From positions 186,001 to 250,000 of the forward strand of contig NZ_JAEMXM010000003.1 of assembly GCF_016482785.1 (NCBI RefSeq): a stretch of 64,000 bases of DNA. The letters are read 5' to 3'. The notes beneath the pieces were generated by a model. That model did not search any database and had not been told where the DNA came from. It saw nothing but the letters and a program-made list of their open reading frames with translations. A program made the translations under genes and the position numbers. Positions 17,368 through 24,073 of the stretch are shown one piece after another. Every line of letters begins with the position of its first letter. The stretch's first letter is position 1. Source of the stretch: Paenibacillus alkalitolerans. GTDB taxonomy: Bacteria; Bacillota; Bacilli; Paenibacillales; YIM-B00363.

Positions 17368-18831
17368 CTAATGTGATAATACCCAGGTATCTTTCACGCC
17401 GCCGCCCTGCGAGGAATTTACGACCAAGGATCCTTCCGTCAGGGCCACCCGGGTCAATCCTCCCGGAATGACCCTGATGTCGCGGCCCGTCAAGACGAAC
17501 GCCCTAAGGTCTATATGCCGCGGCGCCATGACTCCGTTCAGCATGACCGGGGCGCGGGAAAGCTTCATCGTCGTCTGCGCAATGTACCGGTCCGGATTCG
17601 CCCGGATCGCATCGGCGAATGCGGCAATTTCCTTCGGAGCCGCCAGAGGACCGATCAGCATGCCGTATCCGCCCGACAAAGACGTTTCTTTAACCACAAG
17701 CTGCTCCAGGTGATCAAGCGCATATTCCCGGTCTTCTTTGCGCGATAAAATATACGTCGGCACATTGTTCAGCACCGGCTCTTCGCCCAAATAATACCGG
17801 ATCATGTCCGGAACGTACGCATAAATCGCCTTGTCGTCGGCGACGCCCGTACCCGGAGCGTTCGCAATAGCTATGTTGCCGGCACGGTATGCATTCATCA
17901 GGCCCGGAACGCCGAGTATCGAATCGGGATTGAAAGCGAGCGGGTCCAAATAATCGTCGTCGATCCGGCGGTATATGACGTCCACCTGACGAAGTCCGTG
18001 CAAATCTCGAATATAAATTTTATGGTCTCTATATACCAGGTCCCGTCCTTCCACCAGATGGATGCCCATCTGCTGCGCCAAAAACGTATGCTCGTAATAA
18101 GCGGAGTTGTAAGGTCCCGGCGTCAATAGGACGATCAGGGGATTGCGTTTGCCGGAAGGGGCCAAGCTTTTCAACGAGCTCAAGAAAATATTCAAGCTTT
18201 GTTCCACGTCCCGAACCGCGCATGAAAAGTATAAATCGTGAAACACTTCGCTCATCAGGGTTCTCCCTTTATACAGGTAAGAAAATCCTGAAGGCGAGCG
18301 CAGGTTGTCTTCCAATACAAAATAACGGCCGTTCTCATCACGAATCAGATCGATACCCGAGGTGGTCATGTATGCGTTCTGCGGAACGTCAAGTCCCATC
18401 ATTTCGATACGAAAATATTTGTTGCTTAAGATCATGCGGCGCGGAATGATGCCGTCCTTGACAATATGCTGAGAATGATAGATGTCACGGGTAAATTCGT
18501 TTAACGCCCTCACCCGCTGCACAAGCCCTTTCTCCACCGTGTCCCATTCATGCCGGGGAATGACTCTGGGCACATAATCGAAGGGGATCGTTCTTTCAAG
18601 CGGGTTGTTCTGCTCCTTCGTGTACAGCGTGAACGTAATGCCTTCTTCCATCATTCGTTGATCGAGAGCTTTCTGGCGCGAAACGAGATCGTAAGTCTTC
18701 AAGCGCGACAAAACACGATATATCGGCTCGTAGTGGGGCCGTACCGTTGAATTGTTGTCAAACATTTCGTCATAAAAGGATTGAGAATCATAATGCTTGA
18801 GGAGCGGGGGTGATTTTTCGGCGCTCGACAC
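17368..18831 (-). CDS. Circularly permuted ATP-grasp type 2 protein
   Basis: Predicted ATP-dependent carboxylate-amine ligase, 487 residues, of the DUF404/DUF407 (CP_ATPgrasp) family. Typical stretches are YFVLEDNLRSPSGFSY, VYRRIDDDYLDPLAF and VVKETSLSGGYGMLIGP. The start is GTG at 18831, eight bases after AAGGAGG. First gene of the ATP-grasp / alpha-E / transglutaminase operon. A small peptide-like product is often proposed for this set, but none is established. Upstream is ~250 bases of AT-rich DNA. Confidence 0.9.
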   Translation of the reverse strand: MSSAEKSPPLLKHYDSQSFYDEMFDNNSTVRPHYEPIYRVLSRLKTYDLVSRQKALDQRMMEEGITFTLYTKEQNNPLERTIPFDYVPRVIPRHEWDTVEKGLVQRVRALNEFTRDIYHSQHIVKDGIIPRRMILSNKYFRIEMMGLDVPQNAYMTTSGIDLIRDENGRYFVLEDNLRSPSGFSYLYKGRTLMSEVFHDLYFSCAVRDVEQSLNIFLSSLKSLAPSGKRNPLIVLLTPGPYNSAYYEHTFLAQQMGIHLVEGRDLVYRDHKIYIRDLHGLRQVDVIYRRIDDDYLDPLAFNPDSILGVPGLMNAYRAGNIAIANAPGTGVADDKAIYAYVPDMIRYYLGEEPVLNNVPTYILSRKEDREYALDHLEQLVVKETSLSGGYGMLIGPLAAPKEIAAFADAIRANPDRYIAQTTMKLSRAPVMLNGVMAPRHIDLRAFVLTGRDIRVIPGGLTRVALTEGSLVVNSSQGGGVKDTWVLSH

Positions 18832-19081
18832 GTCAACCGCCTCCTTTTGTTTGCAGGAAATAGAAGTAAATTATATGTAAGTTTAATGTTAATTAATATT
18901 ACATAATTATCAATATACGTGACGGATATATGCTATATCATACTTTGAACTCGGATATTGTGTCAATTTATACTACACAAAATTAACATATTGAATTGGA
19001 CTTTGGGCTCTTATTGGGGTGCTTCGGTTTTGATATACTTACCTTACCGGACACATCAAAATACGAAGGCAGGTAAAAACG

Positions 19082-19468
19082 TTGAAGCTTAACAAAATCC
19101 ATCACACTGCAATCATCTGCTCCGATTACGGGATTTCGAAAGATTTTTATGTGAATAAGCTTGGACTGGCCGTCGTTAATGAAACGTACAGGGAAGAAAG
19201 GGATTCCTGGAAGCTGGATTTGGCGGTTGGCGGGGATTATCAAATCGAGCTCTTTTCGTTTCCGGGCGCTCCGGAGCGTCCGAGCTACCCTGAAGCGCGC
19301 GGATTGAGACACTTGGCGTTCGAAGTTGACGAAGTGCACGCGGCGGCGGCGGAGCTGCGGGGCAAAGGTGTACAAGTGGAGCCGGTTCGAACCGATCCGG
19401 TAACGGGGAAGAAGTTTACGTTCTTCTCGGATCCGGACGGCTTGCCGCTGGAATTGTACGAAAAATAA
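19082..19468 (+). CDS. VOC-family metalloprotein, YaeR/SMU1112c type
   Basis: Glyoxalase-like protein of 128 residues with the paired beta-alpha-beta-beta-beta fold. H8 (KIHHTAI) and the late E125 (LPLELYE) are in the usual metal-ligand positions. The pattern YREERDSWKLDL and RGLRHLAFEVD marks the YaeR subgroup. TTG start; the ribosome site (AGGCAGG) is modest. The reaction is not known for this subgroup. Monocistronic by spacing. Confidence 0.82.
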   Translation: MKLNKIHHTAIICSDYGISKDFYVNKLGLAVVNETYREERDSWKLDLAVGGDYQIELFSFPGAPERPSYPEARGLRHLAFEVDEVHAAAAELRGKGVQVEPVRTDPVTGKKFTFFSDPDGLPLELYEK

Positions 19469-19564
19469 ACATGCTCCAGATTCCCTAGCCTCTCCGAAAA
19501 TATGACTCCATCTATACAACAAGATATATTAAGAGAAAATTGTTTCCAATTAATAATTATTTAC

Positions 19565-19593
19565 TTGACACAATTTAGCTATCAAAATATACT
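19565..19593 (+). promoter_or_regulatory. Sigma-A promoter of the doxX-like gene
   Basis: TTGACA (19565-19570), a 17-base spacer and TATACT (19588-19593): near-consensus. Confidence 0.85.
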
Positions 19594-19595
19594 AA

Positions 19596-19610
19596 GTTAC
19601 GAAAAGTAAC
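19596..19610. promoter_or_regulatory. Candidate operator downstream of the doxX promoter
   Basis: GTTAC-GAAAA-GTAAC, a perfect 5-5-5 inverted repeat just after the -10 box, where a repressor would block initiation. The spacing resembles HxlR/MarR-type redox sites, which often control DoxX genes. The regulator is not in the window. Confidence 0.55.
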
Positions 19611-19641
19611 AATAAGTTGAGAAGAGAGGATGAGTTATATA

Positions 19642-20061
19642 GTGAGTAAGAAAGCGGAAGTTGGTTTGTTGATAGTGTGAATTGTGCTGGGCGTTACCTT
19701 TTTGATGCACGGGATCGTAAAATTCCAAAGCGGGATCGGCAATATCGCGGGTTGGTTCGAAAGTATCGGCTTGCCGGGCTTTCTCGCTTATGCTGTCGCC
19801 GTCATCGAGCTTGCCGGCGGCATCGCGTTGATCATCGGCCTCGGAACACGCATAGTTTCAGTATTAATTGCTTTGATAATGATAGGAGCTATATTGAAAG
19901 TAAAGCTTGCCGCCGGTTTTCTGGGCAGCCAGCAGGCGGCGGGGTACGAGCTGGATTTGATGCTGTTGGCGGTCTCGATTCTTCTGGCGCTAAGCGGGAG
20001 CAAATTATTCGCGTTGGATAAATTGTTTGTTTCCTCTAATAAAACGTCGGTAAAAATGTAA
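19642..20061 (+). pseudogene. DoxX-family membrane protein gene with in-frame TGA
   Basis: Starting from GTG 19642 (GAGAGGA 11 bases upstream) the frame reads MSKKAEVGLLIV, then TGA at 19678-19680, then IVLGVTFLMHGIVKFQSG and on to 20061 without further breaks. Family members usually have Arg at that place (LLxLRIVLG), so a single C-to-T change of CGA explains the stop. The rest has four membrane helices and looks intact. Re-initiation at GTG 19684 could give a protein lacking most of helix 1. An intact promoter, operator-like site and terminator suggest recent loss, read-through, or a base-calling error. Confidence 0.8.
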
Positions 20062-20090
20062 CGCGTGAAACGGCATGCCGCACGCGGCGA

Positions 20091-20118
20091 AGCACTCCGG
20101 ATTCGGGGTGTTTTTTTG
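20091..20118 (+). terminator. Terminator after the doxX-like gene
   Basis: AGCACTCCG pairs (with G-T pairs) with CGGGGTGTT around GATT, followed by a T-run. Confidence 0.75.
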
Positions 20119-20195
20119 TTGCTTACAAGGCACATAATTTTGCAATTCTGAAAAATAATAACGAAATGACCTACCTTGATCAGGAGGATTTGAGT

Positions 20196-20510
20196 ATGGA
20201 GAAGAAAAGGTACTACGTTTCCGTTCAGGCAAGAACCATCATGCAAAATAAAGGCGACTCCGCTTACGAATTGGAAATCGAAGCCACGCCGGAGCAGGTG
20301 GAGTATCTGCACGAGCTGTTTCACGCAGTGGAGGAAGAAGATAACGATACGTACATCAGATTGCACAATCCCGCGACGGTTTATGCGGAGGACGACGTCC
20401 TCGAACCGTTCGACAAATATATGAAAGAGGTATATCAGATGCTTTACGATCTGGGCACGCAGGAGACGAAAAAGCACATCAAGTCGATGAATATATTGGA
20501 TTCACTTTAG
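20196..20510 (+). CDS. Conserved-looking acidic small protein, unknown function
   Basis: 104 residues, soluble and acidic, with mixed alpha/beta character (RYYVSVQARTIMQ, then YELEIEATPEQVEYLHELF). ATG 20196 follows AGGAGG (20182-20187); an ATG ten codons upstream lies before that site. No family recognised. The pattern of an N-terminal beta strand pair followed by helices and a helical tail suggests a small cytoplasmic domain. Stands alone. Confidence 0.7.
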   Translation: MEKKRYYVSVQARTIMQNKGDSAYELEIEATPEQVEYLHELFHAVEEEDNDTYIRLHNPATVYAEDDVLEPFDKYMKEVYQMLYDLGTQETKKHIKSMNILDSL

Positions 20511-20544
20511 GGGGCGGCTGCCTTCGGGCATGGAGCAACAATAG

Positions 20545-20651
20545 TTTCAATTTTTGAAGTTAAACGGTCGATGGAGGCGAATAACTTCAAAAATTGAAAT
20601 TGTTATGGCCGGTTTACCCGTTTGGAACAAAATAACTTCAAAATTTGAAAT
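20545..20651. repeat. Three copies of a TTCAA-N3-TTGAA dyad motif
   Basis: Copies near 20545-20562 (inverted), 20583-20601 and 20633-20651 of a motif close to AACTTCAAAAATTGAAATT, itself dyad-symmetric. The two plus copies are preceded by similar GGA..C.AAATAAC sequence. Centres are about 40 and 50 bases apart. No coding potential. Confidence 0.6.
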
Positions 20652-20879
20652 TAATTAGCCGAAACAACTTATTCTCCGGGTTCTTTCTGAACCGACTTCG
20701 CTTGAAGCACGGAGGTTCTTCGCAACACAATAAAACACATTCTTGCTCGCAGTCATTTTGCACCTCTGTATTACATGATTTCCTCTCAATATACCCTCAT
20801 CTTGGGCTAAAAAACAACAATCGAACAGAATCAGACAAACCGCCGGCCGAATATACTGGTTAAAAATGGCGGTGGTAGC
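20652..20879. other. Gene-free stretch, nothing recognised
   Basis: AT-rich DNA without an ORF bearing a ribosome site; the frame from 20645 to 20863 has random composition and no Shine-Dalgarno. Confidence 0.4.
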
Positions 20880-21047
20880 ATGGAGTTTCTAAAAAGTTGG
20901 GATTGGAGCTTGATCTCGTTCGTCGGAACAAGCCTGCTCAACGAATACATGTCGCATCCGCTCCCCAGCATCCACTATTGGAACGGCGAAAGGGAATACC
21001 GGAACAAAATGCGCGAACGGCAAAACGGAGGCGAGTTTAAGAAGTAG
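20880..21047 (+). CDS. Possible 55-residue hypothetical protein
   Basis: Frame MEFLKSWDWSLISFVGTSLL followed by NEYMSHPLPSIHYWNGE and a charged tail. A weak GGCGGTGG precedes the ATG. Composition (Trp-rich start, coherent charged tail) looks protein-like, but no family is recognised. It lies 73 bases before the DUF3298-like gene. Confidence 0.45.
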   Translation: MEFLKSWDWSLISFVGTSLLNEYMSHPLPSIHYWNGEREYRNKMRERQNGGEFKK

Positions 21048-21120
21048 GCTGGATGCATCCGGGCACATAATCGGCGCTGCCGCATAGGCTAATGTAACAA
21101 AGCGGCAGGAGGAATGCGCT

Positions 21121-21747
21121 ATGGCGGCGGAGCCGACGAAATTTCCCGTATCGATCCAAACCGTTTCACACGTCGTTCCCAATGCGGAGATTTATTTTCC
21201 CAGAGTGTGGGGAATGCGGAACACGGGCGTGCAGGAACAAATCAACCGGACGATCGTCGGGCAGGTCAATGCGTTAATGGCGGAACAGAGGAAATATCAG
21301 GTGCCAGGCCAAACGACGATGACGGGGTACTATGAAATGAAGACAAACGAACGCGGAGTGTTGAGCCTGACTCAGAACAATTACGCATACACGCCGCCGA
21401 TGGCGCACGGCATGACGCTGCTTAAATCGCTCACCTTCGATGTCCAAACCGGCAAAACCTACGCATTAAGCGAGTTGTTTCGTCCGGGAACCAATTACGC
21501 CGCGAGAATTTCAGACACCGTTCGCGCGCAAATCAAGGAAAGAGATATTCCGCTGCTGGGTGAATTCACGGGCATTTCTCCGGATCAAGATTACTATATC
21601 GCGGATAAAGCGTTGGTCGTATATTTCCAATTGTATGAGATCACCCCGTACGTATACGGGTTTCCGATGTTCCCGATATCCGTTTATTCGCTGCAGGATA
21701 TTGTGGACGAGGAAGGTCCTCTGGGAAAAATGCTGCCCGGTCTGTAA
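21121..21747 (+). CDS. DUF3298/RsiV-like domain protein without membrane anchor
   Basis: 208 residues. The second half (LLKSLTFDVQTGKTYALSEL, then DYYIADKALVVYFQLYEITP) matches the DUF3298 fold found in RsiV-type anti-sigma factors and lysozyme-binding proteins. No signal peptide or membrane helix is visible, so it is predicted cytoplasmic, odd for a family usually outside the cell. A good AGGAGG precedes the ATG. Ends 80 bases before guaB. Role unknown. Confidence 0.72.
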   Translation: MAAEPTKFPVSIQTVSHVVPNAEIYFPRVWGMRNTGVQEQINRTIVGQVNALMAEQRKYQVPGQTTMTGYYEMKTNERGVLSLTQNNYAYTPPMAHGMTLLKSLTFDVQTGKTYALSELFRPGTNYAARISDTVRAQIKERDIPLLGEFTGISPDQDYYIADKALVVYFQLYEITPYVYGFPMFPISVYSLQDIVDEEGPLGKMLPGL

Positions 21748-21754
21748 TTAACTA

Positions 21755-21784
21755 TTGACGTCTTCTCTCCATCGGTGTTATCAT
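21755..21784 (+). promoter_or_regulatory. Sigma-A promoter of guaB-like gene
   Basis: TTGACG (21755-21760), an 18-base spacer and TATCAT (21779-21784), 44 bases before the GTG start. Confidence 0.65.
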
Positions 21785-21827
21785 CGTAAAAATTTAGCTA
21801 AATATTCGAATAGGAGGACAGAGGAGA

Positions 21828-23327
21828 GTGGCTCATTATTACTTGGAACCGTCACGTACGTTCAGCGAATTTCTATTGCTGCCGAATTTGACAACGAAGG
21901 ACTGCACGCCGGACAATGTCAATCTAAGAACGCCGATCGTTAAATTCAATAAGGGCGAAGAGCCTGCGATTTCACTGAACATACCGTTCTCATCCGCGGT
22001 CATGCAAGCGGTGTCCGACCATAACATGGCGGTCGCTTTGGCGCGGTGCGGCGGTATTTCGTTTATTTTCGGTTCGCAGCCGGTGGAAGAACAAGCGTTG
22101 ATGGTAAGCAAAGTGAAAGGGTATAAAGCGGGTTTTGTCGTCAGCCGCTCGAATCTTACTCCAAGTCATACGCTGAAAGACATTCTGGAATTGAAAGTGA
22201 AGACCGGGCATTCCACGGTGGCCGTCACGCATGACGGAACTCCGGGAGGCAAGCTGCTCGGCATCGTGACAAGCAGAGATTACCGGACGAGCCGCGATCC
22301 GTCGGACAAGCCGGTCAGTGAATTTATGACGCCGTTCTCTTCGCTTATTTACGGCCGGTCGGGGATTACGCTGCCGGAAGCCAATGACTTAATATGGGAG
22401 CACAAGTTGAACTGCCTCCCGATCGTGGACGAGCAGCAAAATCTCGAGTACTTGGTGTTCCGCAAAGACTACGACGCGCATAAAGAAAATCCGCTCGAGC
22501 TGCTCGATGCCAAAAAGAGCTATATCGTCGGCGCGGGCATCAACACGAAGGATTACAGGGACAGGGTTCCCGCCTTGGTGGACGCGGGAGCGGACGTTCT
22601 GGTCATCGACTCGTCCGACGGGTTCAGCGAATGGCAGCGCGAGACGATCCAATACGTGAAATCGAACTTCGACGTCAAGATCGGCGCGGGGAACGTCGTC
22701 GACCGCGAAGGCTTCATGTATTTGGTGGAGTCCGGAGCCGACTTCGTGAAAGTGGGCATCGGAGGCGGTTCCATCTGTATTACCCGGGAGCAAAAAGGGA
22801 TCGGCAGAGGACAAGCGTCGGCAGTTATGGAAGTTGCGGAAGCAAGGGACGAATATTATAAAAAGACGGGCGTCTACGTGCCGATCTGCTCCGACGGCGG
22901 CATCGTGCACGATTACCACATCACGCTCGCGCTCGCCATGGGGGCTGATTTCGTCATGATGGGCCGGTATTTTGCCAGGTTTGACGAGAGTCCGACGAAG
23001 AAGCTTAAGCTCGGAAGCAACTTTGTGAAGGAGTTCTGGGGGGAAGGCTCCAATCGCGCCCGCAATTGGCAGCGGTACGATTCGGGAGGCAAGCAGAGTC
23101 TCGTGTTCGAGGAAGGGGTCGACTCCTACGTGCCGTATGCGGGAACCCTGCGGGAGAACCTCGACAAGACGATAAGCAAAATCAAATCCACGATGTGCAA
23201 CTGCGGCGCGTTATCGATCGCGGAGCTGCAGAGCAAAGCGCGAATTACGGTCGTATCCGCTACCAGCCTTGTCGAAGGCGGGGCGCACGACGTTATATTG
23301 AAGGAAAGCACGTTGTCAGGGGAATAA
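21828..23327 (+). CDS. guaB: IMP dehydrogenase of the Tritrichomonas foetus-like type
   Basis: Oxidises IMP to XMP with NAD+, the committed step to GMP. TIM barrel with CBS domains inserted at ~105-215. Catalytic C317 ([11 protein letters not shown]), NAD-site D264 (DSSDGF), and flap R416/Y417 (NWQRYD). From memory, the N-terminus ([17 protein letters not shown]), the C317 loop, the flap and the late STMCNCGAL stretch align closely with the T. foetus enzyme (Cys319, Arg418, Tyr419; ~503 residues) rather than with Bacillus GuaB. GTG start with AGGAGG and GAGGAG upstream. It may be a second IMPDH beside a housekeeping copy. Own promoter and terminator. Confidence 0.9.
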   Translation: MAHYYLEPSRTFSEFLLLPNLTTKDCTPDNVNLRTPIVKFNKGEEPAISLNIPFSSAVMQAVSDHNMAVALARCGGISFIFGSQPVEEQALMVSKVKGYKAGFVVSRSNLTPSHTLKDILELKVKTGHSTVAVTHDGTPGGKLLGIVTSRDYRTSRDPSDKPVSEFMTPFSSLIYGRSGITLPEANDLIWEHKLNCLPIVDEQQNLEYLVFRKDYDAHKENPLELLDAKKSYIVGAGINTKDYRDRVPALVDAGADVLVIDSSDGFSEWQRETIQYVKSNFDVKIGAGNVVDREGFMYLVESGADFVKVGIGGGSICITREQKGIGRGQASAVMEVAEARDEYYKKTGVYVPICSDGGIVHDYHITLALAMGADFVMMGRYFARFDESPTKKLKLGSNFVKEFWGEGSNRARNWQRYDSGGKQSLVFEEGVDSYVPYAGTLRENLDKTISKIKSTMCNCGALSIAELQSKARITVVSATSLVEGGAHDVILKESTLSGE

Positions 23328-23345
23328 TACGAAATATTTAATCAT

Positions 23346-23396
23346 AAAGCGGCTGCCTCGAAAGTCATCGAAGATGACTGAAGGCAGCTTTTTATT
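23346..23396 (+). terminator. Terminator of guaB-like gene
   Basis: GCTGCCT pairs with AGGCAGC, enclosing a nested AGTCATC/GATGACT stem, followed by TTTTTAT. Confidence 0.85.
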
Positions 23397-23433
23397 TGCG
23401 CTAAAACACTGAGGCATTGAACTTCCTTATGAA

Positions 23434-23555
23434 CTGTACCGGTACAGATTGCGTTACTTACAGCCGGTTAGGAATGTTTCTCGGCATCTGTGCCGGTACA
23501 GTTATAGCGAAATATGTCGAATAATATGATTAAATTGAGATCTGTACCTGTACAG
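23434..23555. repeat. Three CTGTACCGGTACAG palindromes at 54-bp period
   Basis: 14-bp palindromes at 23434-23447 (perfect CTGTACCGGTACAG), 23488-23501 (CTGTGCCGGTACAG) and 23542-23555 (CTGTACCTGTACAG), exactly 54 bases apart. Flanks GA/CA/GA before and (A)TT after are partly kept. They lie upstream of the cadC promoter but well outside its operator. Confidence 0.7.
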
Positions 23556-23609
23556 TTTGAAAGGGGAGTACAAAGTAACCGGTGGAAATCGGAGTAAAGC
23601 GGGAAATAC

Positions 23610-23678
23610 ATTCAAATATTCATTTGAACATTTAAGCCGGAAGCTGTATATTATATTCAAACGAATGTTAGAATGAAT
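23610..23678 (+). promoter_or_regulatory. cadC promoter with two CadC-type operators
   Basis: TTGAAC (23624-23629), a 17-base spacer and TATATT (23647-23652). One imperfect dyad (ATTCAAATATTCATTTGAAC, 23610-23629) covers the -35 box and a second (ATTCAAACGAATGTTAGAAT, from about 23654) follows the -10 box. Both resemble the ATTCAAAT-type dyads bound by ArsR/CadC repressors, so metal-relieved autorepression is inferred. Confidence 0.75.
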
Positions 23679-23692
23679 GGGGCGGTTTATGC

Positions 23693-24073
23693 ATGGATCA
23701 AGATACTTGCGAGATATTTTGCTACGACGAGGCTAAGGTCAACCGGCTGAAGAAACAGCTTTGGGATGACAGCACGGAATATATGGCGAAGATTTTTAAG
23801 GCTTTGGCCGACGACACCCGCGCGAAAATCGCTTATTCGCTCTGTCTCGAAGAGGAGCTCTGCGTATGCGACGTTGCGAACGTGATCGGCACGACGGTGG
23901 CGAACGTCTCGCACCATCTGCGGTTGTTAAAAAACTTGGGATTAGCCAAGTATAGGAAGAGCGGGAAGCTCGTGTTCTATTCTCTTGACGATGAACACGT
24001 CAAGCAGCTCATTCTGCTTGCCATGGAGCACGGAAGCGAAGGCAAGCATGCGGAGGCGGCGCACGATGAGTGA
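23693..24073 (+). CDS. cadC: Cadmium/lead/zinc-responsive repressor CadC
   Basis: ArsR/SmtB-family winged-helix repressor of 126 residues that leaves DNA when Cd, Pb or Zn binds. C6 and C10 in the N-terminal arm and C57/C59 in ELCVCD match the CadC thiolate site (Cys7, 11, 58, 60 in the S. aureus protein, from memory). The recognition helix is TTVANVSHHLRLLKN. The stop overlaps the cadA start by 8 bases. It should repress its own operon through the dyads at 23610-23678. Confidence 0.92.
   Translation: MDQDTCEIFCYDEAKVNRLKKQLWDDSTEYMAKIFKALADDTRAKIAYSLCLEEELCVCDVANVIGTTVANVSHHLRLLKNLGLAKYRKSGKLVFYSLDDEHVKQLILLAMEHGSEGKHAEAAHDE

Noticed and set aside
19678-19680. TGA in the DoxX gene as a selenocysteine codon
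   Set aside because: Family members have Arg here, the site is in a membrane helix, and no SECIS-like hairpin follows.
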